From: a virus
Virus record (IMG/VR): IMGVR_UViG_3300042350_002797
Location: 62,001 to 126,000 of that record
Reading direction: 5' to 3' (one strand)
Length of the DNA: 64,000 nt
A program made the position numbers and the translations under genes. Shown one piece after another: positions 54,701-61,358 of this stretch. The notes beneath the pieces were generated by a model. The model saw only the letters and a program-made list of their open reading frames with translations, searched no databases and had not been told where the DNA came from. Position 1 is the first letter of the stretch. Every line of letters starts with the position of its first letter.

Positions 54701-57700
54701 GGATTTAAGTAGAGCAAAATTTATAGAAAACAGTGTAGGGGATGTAACATATCGTTCTGTAAATTGGAATAAGCTTTATAAAACTGCTAGTATCGACATT
54801 TACGAATGGGTATCATCTAAATATTTGCCCTCTCAATGGGACGAATTAACCGGAACAGAAGAAGGATTTGCTCAAGGTATAAGCGGAACAACACGATACG
54901 GAGATCAGAGTTACAGCATTAAACGACGGTTTGATACAATTACAAAAACTTTTGTATCTACTTATTATTATTGGGTAAAAAATCCTACATTAATTCCTAA
55001 TGTAGTAGGCAGATCTATGTCAGCTATTGATGTTTCTCAGATGATTGCTGATCCTATTGGTTACGGTTACCCATGTTTAGCTCTAACCGGAACAAATAGT
55101 TTTAGTCTGTCAAATGTCAAAAATTTCTTAGAAGATGACAGAATAGTGTTAAATGTTCAATATTGGATAATAAACGATCTGACAAAAAATGCGCATAGTC
55201 AATGGAAGATCATTAGCGAGAAGCCAACTGCAATTATTCCTAGAGAAATTGAAAGTAAATGGTTAGATAGTTTAGTAGGAAAGGATTATCAAAATCGTGT
55301 TTTACCAGACAGAAAACTTCCTTTTAAATTAAAATACGGCATCGAGTCTAGACCAAGACAAAGCATGTTTTCTAATCGTGTTGAGGCATTAAAAGAATTT
55401 ATAGAGAAAACTAATTCAATTTTAGAAAAATTAGTAATAGTAGATATTGCAGATTTAACTGACTTAATGTCCAACGATCCTGAACCAAGTTTAATTTCAG
55501 GAATTTATGATAAGATTGTCGATGTTGATTTAGAGTTAGGATTAATTGGAACGTCAAAATTAAAAACTGCTGCAATTACTCTTATTATAACTGATGGAAG
55601 AATAACAGGAGCAGAAATAGTTAACGCAGGAAATGGATATGTAAACGCACCATATGTTAAAATAGTTGGTAATGGTAAAGGTGCAATAGTTAAAACAGTA
55701 ATTTCTAATGGTAAGGTAGTCGGTGTTGATATTATTGATTCAGGATATGGATATAATAACGATACTTTTGCAATTATTAGATCTTATTCTGTGTTAATAA
55801 AAAGCGATGCTGTTTCTCTGAATAAATGGGCAGTAGTAAATTGGAATGATGTTAAGAAAGAATGGTTAAGAGTTAAGACTCAAGCTTATGATGTAACTAA
55901 TTTCTGGGAATATATTGATTGGTATGATGTTGGATATAATCAATATACCCCTGTTGATTTTGTAGTAGAAAATACTTATCAGTTAGGGTTCTTAGAATCA
56001 GATATTGGGTCAATTGTTAAAGTAAAAAATATAGGTTCTGGTGGCTGGGTACTGTTAGAAAAATATGATAACAATGTAACAATTGACTATACAAAAAATT
56101 ATAAAGTTGTTGCAAGACAAAATGGTACAATTAAATTTAAATCCTCTTTATATAATTTTACTAATACAACTTTTGGCTATGATGCTGATTTATATGATTC
56201 TTTATTTTATGATAATGTTGCAGAACAAGAATTAAAAATTATTATTAACACTATAAAGAATAAAATATTTGTTGAAGACTTAAGAGTAAATTATATCCAA
56301 TTATTTTTTAGTAGTCTACGATATGTATTCAAAGAACAATTCTTTGTCGATTGGGCTATAAAAACAAGTTTTGTAAATGCGAATCATAAAGCAGGATATT
56401 TACAACAAAAAGTTTCTTATAATAGTGATAGTTTACAAGACTTTGAGGAATATATTAAAGAAGTTAAGCCGTACAGAACAAAAATACGGGAGTACGTAAG
56501 TTCTTATACTGCGGTTGATCGTTCTCAGACCAGTGTAACGGATTTTGATTTACTACCATCAATTAAGAATAACTTAATTGTCGAACCAGTAAAAGTTAAA
56601 ATAAATGATAACGACGGTTCTGTTGAGTATTTTGATCCAGTTGTAGAAACATATCCTTGGAAGTTCTGGCTAGATAATGTTGGATTTAATGTCCAGTCTA
56701 TAGAAATCTCAGATCCAGGTTCAGGTTATATTACTAGACCAGTAGTTCGTATCAATGGAGGATTTGGATCTGGCGCTGAAGCAAAAGCTTATATTAATAA
56801 TGGAAAACTTTCTAGAATTGATTTAATTTCTAAAGGATCAGGGTATCTTAAAGCACCTGAAGTTATAATCGATGGAGGTTTAGCAGTCGGAGGAACTGCT
56901 GCGAAGGCTGTAGCAGTTATAGAAAACAGTGTAGTCAGATCTAACAAGTTAAGTATTAAGTTTGATAGAATTACTCGAAATTATTACGTAACAGAATTAG
57001 AAGTTACTGAAACATTTGTTGGAAATAATTCTAGAAAACAATGGCCTCTAAAGTATAGTCCAAATTTAACATACAATAAGACATCGGTTAAAATAAATGG
57101 TGTAGATGTTTTAAAATTTGATTATGCTCTTACATCTAAAAAATCTACAACACGCGGCTATACTAGTTATTCAGGCTTAATAACTTTTGAAAATGCACCA
57201 CGTGCTAATGCAGAAATAGTAGTAACTTACGAAAAAGATTTTAATCATTTATCAGCAGCTGATAGAATTAATTTCTATTACGATCCTCAAACAGGACAAC
57301 TAGGAAAAGATTTAGCACAATTAATGCAAGGTATTGATTTTGGTGGTGTTAATATAACTGGATTAGGATTTAATATTAACGGCGGTTGGGATAGCTTACC
57401 TTGGTATTCAGATGGGTGGGACGGATTTGATGCGGAATTTGATGATAGAATTATATCAGTGGGTGACAGCACTTATAGTTTTTATATTGGATATGTTCCT
57501 GAATCAGGACAAGAAATTAACATTTACCTTAACGGTAAACGATTAGACGATCCGTATTTTGATCTATACGATGGTGTAACAGTTCAAGCCAACGGAAGAA
57601 AGGTAGCACCAGCAGGAACTGTAATGAATACTTGGGTAGGAAATGGAATTGATGATACAATTTTATTACCAGATGGTGCAGGATTAAACATTAAGGCTGG

Positions 57701-60692
57701 TGATAAACTTATATTTAGAAAAAATACAAGTGATGGGGCATATCCAGGAGATTTAAATGAATTAGATACACAGTTGTCTGGGGGGAATTTAGCTTACATT
57801 ACAGCAACAGGTTTTGCTCCAGATGATATTTTACTAGACGGAGAAGGCTTCGTTACTCCTGCACAAAGCCATGCCCCTGAAGAAATAGTTCCAGGCCATA
57901 TAAGTGATGCAGTTGCTATTAAGATGTTTAGGTTACCTAAATCTGGAAGCAGTACTATATCGTTCAACAATTACATAGCAGACGGAGTTACAAATACTTA
58001 TAGCTATGGACAAATTGCAAACAGTCCTTCTGCTATAATTGTAAAATATAATGAATTAGTGTTAAAGCAATCAGTTGGGTATACTGTAGATCATATTAAT
58101 AGAACCATAAGCTTAATAGATTCGTTTGGTAATTCGTTAGTGCCTGTACAAGGAACTCTTGTAAGTGTTGCTGCATTTGGATTCGGATCTAATAGTATTT
58201 TAGACATCGGTACTACAGTGTCAGATGGAAGTACTTTAGACATTATAACAAATGCTCCATGGCCTCGATTACAAATCGACATGCTAGATACTGATGCACT
58301 AAATCGATTAGGATCAGTGGTTATAGTTGCTGGTATATACGTAAATTACGAATTGTTTGAAACTGACGAAACATATGAGAGTCCTCATAGAGTTGGTATA
58401 AGATTAGCAGAAGCTCCGCTGGCAGGTACTGACGTGCATTATATCTTAACAGGGGACAGTAATTATTCGTTAAGCACCGTATATTCTTATCAGATTCCTA
58501 TAGACGGTTTTGCACAAAATTATACCTTACCTAATAATACTGTCGGAATTAACAAACCTTACGAAAATAATGTAATTGTAATTAAAAATGGGCAGGTTTT
58601 AACGGCTGGAATAAACACAAATTATATTATGCAAGATAATCAACTTGTTTATACTATTCCAGCTTATCGATCAGAAGCATATTCTATTAATCCAACACAG
58701 TTTTTTATCTATATTAATGGAGTAGAATTAGTGAATGGAGTTGATTATATTTTTTCAAGCGGTACTTCAACTTTGAGTATTTCAAAAGAAAAGTATATTG
58801 AAGGTGCAACATTAACTTTATTAGATTATACCGCTTCAGATTATTTCTTTATTGATACAGAAATAACATTTATAGAACAATTATATATTACAGACGATGT
58901 CAGAGTAATAAGTTTTTACAATCACGATATTGAAAAAATTATAAGAAGTTATGAAAGATTTGATATAAGTTCAAGTTTAGTTCCAGGAACGTCTTCATAT
59001 TTTGAATATACAAAATTAAGAGGAGGATCTATTAAACTCTTCAGAACAACTAGAAAAGATGATTATATCTGGGTGATAAAAAATAAGAGATTATTATCGC
59101 ACAGTATAGATTTTTATCTTGATGATGATTTAAGAACTATTAAATTAGCAGATGAATTAGTAGAAACAGACAAGTTAGAAGTGATTTTATTTAATGATAA
59201 TAATGTTCAGTTAGGCTACGGATATATGCAATTTAAAGATATGCTTAATAGAGTTCATTACAAACGAATTAGGAAATCAAAATCTACAAGATTAAGTTCT
59301 AATCTGTTACAAAAAGATTTAACGATTCAAGTTAAGGACGGCTCAGTATTATCAAAACCAAATGCAGCAAAAAATCTTCCAGGTATTATTGAAATTAATG
59401 GGGAACGAATAGAATATTTTGAATTAAATGGAAATACTCTTAGCCAGTTAAGGAGAGGAACTCTAGGAACAGGAACTCCAGAAGTACATTTAGTTGATTC
59501 TTATATAATTGACATAGGACCATCGGAGACAATTCCTTACAATGATCAACATATTGTAGAAACATTTATAGGTGATGGTAGCGGACAAGAATTTATATTA
59601 AATTATAATCCTACTGTTAGTACCACTGACTGGTACAGAGATACTATTCCTTTAGATTTTGGAAGATCAGACGAGCTTGACGTGTTTGTTGGTGGCTATA
59701 GATTAAAGAAAGTTCCTTATCAATTATATCAAGATTCCAATAATTATCCTTACAGTCCAGAAGGTGATAGCCAATTTGAAGCAGATTTTAGTGTAAACGG
59801 CACAAATAAATTACGATTAACTAATGCTGCCACAGAAAATTCTAAAGTTGTTGTAATTAAAAAAGTAGGACGAGTTTGGGAAGATGCTGTTGATCCAACA
59901 GAAATTTTTAGAAATGTTAGACCATCAATTGGAGATGCTTCGTTTGATGTGATAAAAGTAAATTCTAACTATTCAGTAAAATTAAGGGATACGGGAACAG
60001 TTTATAATAACGGAGATGTAATCTATCTATCAGGAGCTACGTTAGGCGGATCTAGTCCAGAAAATGACATTACGATTACGGTTACTGACATTTTGGTGGA
60101 TAGAGGAAGAAATACAGCTAGGTCTGTAAAAATATATCCAGGAGGCTCGTTGTTTGGATCTACCTTTATTGTACCAGGAGAAAATTATATTATTGAGTTT
60201 GTTGGAACTACTGATTTTACTTTAATAGGTGCACCGTCTAACGAAGTTGGGGTAGAATTTACTGCTACTGCCGCAGGTACAGGCTCAGGTACTGCGTTTA
60301 TTGTGATACCTATTGCAGAACCTAATGAAGTAATATTCACATTAGCTACAGGTGTAGCAAGTATTTTATGGGTAGACAAGTACTTTATAGGTAATGGCGG
60401 GTCTGGTTATATAAGAAGTGTTGATAATACTGGAGTAACAGGTACATTCACCGTTGAGTTGGATAATCCTTTAGCTAATAAAAAATCTATTTCAGCTACA
60501 GAATGGGCAATATATCCTTATAAAGATCCTAGAAAATCTATTGTACAATTTACATATACAGGAATAGGTTTAGAAAATGGATTCGTATGCAAGAGCCTAT
60601 CAGAATCTAACAACTCTATTGCAGACTTTTTAAAGAATACAGAAACGGTATTTCCGACTTATATTACAGATCAAAATGATACATCAGAATAA
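45765..60692 (+). CDS. Giant baseplate wedge/adhesin protein in the gp7 position (4975 aa)
   Basis: A single uninterrupted frame of 4975 codons, against 1032 residues for T4 gp7. It starts SNMDQEEPGLPINNSGQRSS, then SWNPFIDWDKFVNFQNYYWL, a segment I associate with the long gene after gp6 in marine T4-like phages. Carbohydrate-binding-like units with a YxxGDIV core recur near residues 1515 and 1775 and at several places in 2260-2680. Residues about 2178-2890 hold seven FG-GAP-like repeats such as FGYDVRLSADGGDTLVISAP and YGYSIAVSNNNILVSAP, an integrin-type beta-propeller. Near 3270-3350 and 3640-3730 are Gly-Tyr units (SDPGSGY, SKGSGY). Identity as gp7 rests on position; a fusion of wedge and adhesin is inferred. 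Translation is coupled to gp6. Confidence 0.78.
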   Translation: MSNMDQEEPGLPINNSGQRSSADLLPKYFRTAGNRKFLQSTLDQLIQPGSVKKLNGFIGRKNAKAVKSDDIFINASDSIRQNYQLEPAAVIQDDFNNINFFKDYIDYINQIKILGGEVSNHEKLNQQETYSWNPFIDWDKFVNFQNYYWLPYGPDSIKVAGQQEEIVSTYSVVLVDEGDNYAFLFSPDGLLRNPTLRLYRGQTYNFQVNAPNNPFSIKTSRIQGSTNRYNNGVTNNATSNGVITFTVPVNAPDVLFYVSENDVNAGGVFQVLDVEENTFLDLDKDILGKKTYTMINGISMSNGMKLKFIGRVTPEIYANGYWYVEGVGTEIKLIPESELEIISSYSDSKELLFDDIGFDNEPFSSASSFAGKKDYITISRGSADRNAWSRYNRWFHKDIIEFAAQSENQIPVFDQSLRANRPIIEFKNNIKLFNFGHKAKTTIDLIDNFTKDVFSTIEGSLGYNVDGVDLANGMRVLFTADPDRLVKDKIFKVNFINVVVPGRQFTFNASTQVDVDNNIISVSTPHNLSSSDQVVYLNNGNDSITGLVNRKIYYVYVIDTLRFQLFNDRLLTVPVDIFATGSEIHKFEVYNKLRRQINLVEEPDTDPIFNETILIKSGIANGGFMYWYDGTNWKYAQQKTSIGQPPLFDLFDENEVSYSDTSVYDSSTFQGNKVFSYKIGTGPVDSNLNFPLTYKNINNVGDIVFEFNLLNESFNYKVETQVKSKNTDVAYLRQIEDLSTYSYANGWTKTLVTNIQPIVRIFKNSGLVNDFPIDVYDDPNNLNDLEVRVYIDGIRLNKDKFSIQSNVVRKFVRLTTDVSITNVVTLKCFSSQTKNDKGHYDVPLNLQNNPLNDNVNEFTLGEVIDHVGSIVENLNQFSGEYPGDSNLRDLGNVSGYGTRFLQHSGPLNLALYHLGQKNFNIFKALEKARDDYGKFKRTFLVAASNTGIETEARLHVDYVLEKMSKDQASNKPYYLSDMFAYTVANRLEYVIEDARLKIYPMSNNFNLNSLSNNAVYLYINGEQLVHGRDYVFGDDVFITIIRDLYENDLLEIVEYESTDGSFCPATPTKLGLYPKFEPKKFIDDSYLEPKEVIQGHDGSITLAYGDYRDDMLLELEKRIFNNIKSSYDTSIFNVYEFIPGHSRDTVYSKEEFDTVLSRFFYQWTLLINEDYTQQTYWDRLNPFTFNYRGNFTPDGRDIPAFWRGVYQWLLDTDRPHTRPWECLGFSIEPSWWTEIYGPAPYTSDNRVLWDDIQQGIIREPGKPIRINSLFAKSVLQYGTPVDDQGNLLDPVNANFAQGPLKPTPEGYYVFGDQGPVEAAWRKSSFYPFSLIQALLLLQPNKVLASCYDISRTKRNFNNQLIYSETGLRIRLKDLVLPSTISQSNRIYAAGLVNYIVDFISSDLLSLVENYKSDLQRLTNKIGSKLGSFTSKTKLKLLLDSKSPTSTGGVFVPEENYNIFLNTSSPIKKVVYSGVIVTKYPDGYEIRGYDLDNPFFTYYPYRKTGSTIKVGGISESFADWAENKTYVAGKIVLYNGVYYRVKTTHETTDTFDSQLYAKLPRLPEIGGVEILLRDLWDYSTPLTLSYGTKLQTIQDVADFIQGYGEYLEQLGFVFEEFNNVLQTITNWKTSLQEFAFWTTQNWKEGSVLALSPAAQTLTFKSDLEVVNDIKDPFYGYKIYRVDGKLLDSSNLQVYRNKNEFYLDVKDSAQGIYGAVLYTIQKEHALIIDNSTLFNDVIYDLAPGYRQERIKVLGYVASEWFGGFDIPGFIYDEARINDWQIWTDYKLGDIVKFKEFYYSARKFILGSEEFNFEDWYRLDEKPESQLLSNWDYKADQFRDFYDLDTDNFDAEQQRLAQHLIGYQNRQYLENIIKDDVSQYKFYQGMIVEKGSQNVLNKLFDTLSADDQESLEFNEEWALRVGEFGASSAFEEIEFKLDENLFRLTPQPFELTNNINPSIVDYVIRQKSTDVYIKPVGYNNNPWPISDVKQFLRSAGFVRYNDVKLAIDTLDEILTQDIVDFIEGDYIWCAFDTVKNNYWNVYRLTNANINVERIQFSSSEFTVVCERIPNIQVGQYIGIDQNEKVNGFYKVKSIQGRSFTVDKDLTGIDLETEDSSALVIYKFTTSKIEDINFANEYLPPIIKTGELIWANNVGQGLRGVYENNKVYNRLSFETPDPELNLKFGLKVSSIKDGSLCAVTTANNQVTIFSKAVNDAKWTQTFVIDPPKYIFPDDIDGGAAFRAAQGFGYETAFTPDGEWLAIAAPLASRVRSGWEGDFTEGQSYDFGDAVRVRSTHWYAKRNILGDSAVNFKDDAPGPAFGSRNYDEFRFRQDWTPAYLINTDATKSPSALTEQGYVALYKRVGQGEFTLVHSFVSPEPTNNERFGSKISFAKQGNDYVLAISSPGYRNRGRVYMYRYGETETDSTVSFWKMDYNRFYVGAFSSFNQYYPGDIVLNPTNYQLYRCLAFQDPTPIETNPSAWQIITSSTSILGFFPQIVDDDIEIDNNVTFDSSYKLPPPLRNDAVEILFPGDEFGYDVRLSADGGDTLVISAPAADEFNYGNFKGKFKKTIIYSKGDVVYHRGGFWRYAVDSDTTPNEDEFVESEWEILNVTYEDSSYGYQGEFKLDGRYYPGDVVYVKNNATGKATLYQSIGNFIGDGSSGTDLDKSHEWRKLFPRTTNTGKVFVYKFDGSAYSLSQTLGADQALDINTEERFGESVAVSDNSDVIAVGSVLTDKITDDQGKVVIFKQQADVYYKQQDLYSQRAEPREKFGSYVDFMNNGETLVVFSANGDIENITTFDKANTTFDNAFLRIVDLQIDTGRIDIYDRYDVNYVYGESLATPYLEEDLQVNDLSDKYGYSIAVSNNNILVSAPLEDGIDTNVGKVYSYNKSTGKLSWSQKYKESKTPDATKIKKSYLYNRKTNALVSYLDVVDTIRGKIPGPADQEIKFKTYYDPATYSVASENLNVNDGAKWDEKHVGMLWWDLSRAKFIENSVGDVTYRSVNWNKLYKTASIDIYEWVSSKYLPSQWDELTGTEEGFAQGISGTTRYGDQSYSIKRRFDTITKTFVSTYYYWVKNPTLIPNVVGRSMSAIDVSQMIADPIGYGYPCLALTGTNSFSLSNVKNFLEDDRIVLNVQYWIINDLTKNAHSQWKIISEKPTAIIPREIESKWLDSLVGKDYQNRVLPDRKLPFKLKYGIESRPRQSMFSNRVEALKEFIEKTNSILEKLVIVDIADLTDLMSNDPEPSLISGIYDKIVDVDLELGLIGTSKLKTAAITLIITDGRITGAEIVNAGNGYVNAPYVKIVGNGKGAIVKTVISNGKVVGVDIIDSGYGYNNDTFAIIRSYSVLIKSDAVSLNKWAVVNWNDVKKEWLRVKTQAYDVTNFWEYIDWYDVGYNQYTPVDFVVENTYQLGFLESDIGSIVKVKNIGSGGWVLLEKYDNNVTIDYTKNYKVVARQNGTIKFKSSLYNFTNTTFGYDADLYDSLFYDNVAEQELKIIINTIKNKIFVEDLRVNYIQLFFSSLRYVFKEQFFVDWAIKTSFVNANHKAGYLQQKVSYNSDSLQDFEEYIKEVKPYRTKIREYVSSYTAVDRSQTSVTDFDLLPSIKNNLIVEPVKVKINDNDGSVEYFDPVVETYPWKFWLDNVGFNVQSIEISDPGSGYITRPVVRINGGFGSGAEAKAYINNGKLSRIDLISKGSGYLKAPEVIIDGGLAVGGTAAKAVAVIENSVVRSNKLSIKFDRITRNYYVTELEVTETFVGNNSRKQWPLKYSPNLTYNKTSVKINGVDVLKFDYALTSKKSTTRGYTSYSGLITFENAPRANAEIVVTYEKDFNHLSAADRINFYYDPQTGQLGKDLAQLMQGIDFGGVNITGLGFNINGGWDSLPWYSDGWDGFDAEFDDRIISVGDSTYSFYIGYVPESGQEINIYLNGKRLDDPYFDLYDGVTVQANGRKVAPAGTVMNTWVGNGIDDTILLPDGAGLNIKAGDKLIFRKNTSDGAYPGDLNELDTQLSGGNLAYITATGFAPDDILLDGEGFVTPAQSHAPEEIVPGHISDAVAIKMFRLPKSGSSTISFNNYIADGVTNTYSYGQIANSPSAIIVKYNELVLKQSVGYTVDHINRTISLIDSFGNSLVPVQGTLVSVAAFGFGSNSILDIGTTVSDGSTLDIITNAPWPRLQIDMLDTDALNRLGSVVIVAGIYVNYELFETDETYESPHRVGIRLAEAPLAGTDVHYILTGDSNYSLSTVYSYQIPIDGFAQNYTLPNNTVGINKPYENNVIVIKNGQVLTAGINTNYIMQDNQLVYTIPAYRSEAYSINPTQFFIYINGVELVNGVDYIFSSGTSTLSISKEKYIEGATLTLLDYTASDYFFIDTEITFIEQLYITDDVRVISFYNHDIEKIIRSYERFDISSSLVPGTSSYFEYTKLRGGSIKLFRTTRKDDYIWVIKNKRLLSHSIDFYLDDDLRTIKLADELVETDKLEVILFNDNNVQLGYGYMQFKDMLNRVHYKRIRKSKSTRLSSNLLQKDLTIQVKDGSVLSKPNAAKNLPGIIEINGERIEYFELNGNTLSQLRRGTLGTGTPEVHLVDSYIIDIGPSETIPYNDQHIVETFIGDGSGQEFILNYNPTVSTTDWYRDTIPLDFGRSDELDVFVGGYRLKKVPYQLYQDSNNYPYSPEGDSQFEADFSVNGTNKLRLTNAATENSKVVVIKKVGRVWEDAVDPTEIFRNVRPSIGDASFDVIKVNSNYSVKLRDTGTVYNNGDVIYLSGATLGGSSPENDITITVTDILVDRGRNTARSVKIYPGGSLFGSTFIVPGENYIIEFVGTTDFTLIGAPSNEVGVEFTATAAGTGSGTAFIVIPIAEPNEVIFTLATGVASILWVDKYFIGNGGSGYIRSVDNTGVTGTFTVELDNPLANKKSISATEWAIYPYKDPRKSIVQFTYTGIGLENGFVCKSLSESNNSIADFLKNTETVFPTYITDQNDTSE

Positions 60693-60718
60693 AGTAAAAG
60701 TATCATATTATATACCCG

Positions 60719-60726
60719 GATAAATA
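60719..60726 (+). promoter_or_regulatory. Late-type promoter (GATAAATA) after the giant gene
   Basis: A 7-of-8 match to TATAAATA, 21 bases before the ATG of the 203-aa gene, within a 54-base gap. Confidence 0.6.
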
Positions 60727-60746
60727 ATACATTAAAAGAGACTACT

Positions 60747-61358
60747 ATGCAAGGTAAAGACTTATCAGGAATTCATATAGAAGGGCACATTAAAATATGG
60801 TGCCCAGAAACCAATGAGATTATAATCAATAAGAGAAATGCTATTCATTATGAGAATATTAGTATAGCTCTTGCTGAATCTATAGCCAACTCAGGTCAAG
60901 GATTTATATATGAAATGGCGTTTGGTAATGGAGCTACTACTGTAGATCCTACAGGTATTATCACTTATCTTACCCCAAATAGTACAGGTATTAATGCAGG
61001 CTTGTATAATCAAACTTACTCAAAAGTTATTGATGATAGATCTGTAGCTAATTTAGATCCGATTAGAAATAAATTAGAAACTCGTCACGTAACTGGTACT
61101 AATTATACCGATGTATTTGTAACTTGTCTATTAGATTACGGTGAGCCGACTGGACAAGAAGCGTTCGACAACGTTACAAATAATGAAAGTGATTTTGTTT
61201 TTGATGAGATTGGATTAAAGTCATATAGTTCTACTGGGCAGAGTAGACTACTTACACATGTTATTTTTCACCCAGTACAAAAAAGTCTGAACAGATTAAT
61301 TCAAGTAGACTACACAGTAAGAATTCAAAGTCTTACAGGATTAAGTGAGGTAGCATAA
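60747..61358 (+). CDS. Baseplate or fibre-attachment protein of unknown family (gp8 position)
   Basis: A 203-residue soluble protein: MQGKDLSGIHIEGHIKIWCP, then NISIALAESIANSGQGFIYE, MAFGNGATTVDPTGIITYLT and, at the end, LLTHVIFHPVQKSLNRLIQV. The layout (an early strand pair, a helix, then a GNGATT loop) looks like a small virion connector. T4 has gp8 in this position, but that protein is larger (334 residues) and I do not see its sequence features, so no symbol is given. Its stop overlaps the start of the collar-domain gene (TAATG), so the two are coupled. Confidence 0.6.
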   Translation: MQGKDLSGIHIEGHIKIWCPETNEIIINKRNAIHYENISIALAESIANSGQGFIYEMAFGNGATTVDPTGIITYLTPNSTGINAGLYNQTYSKVIDDRSVANLDPIRNKLETRHVTGTNYTDVFVTCLLDYGEPTGQEAFDNVTNNESDFVFDEIGLKSYSSTGQSRLLTHVIFHPVQKSLNRLIQVDYTVRIQSLTGLSEVA

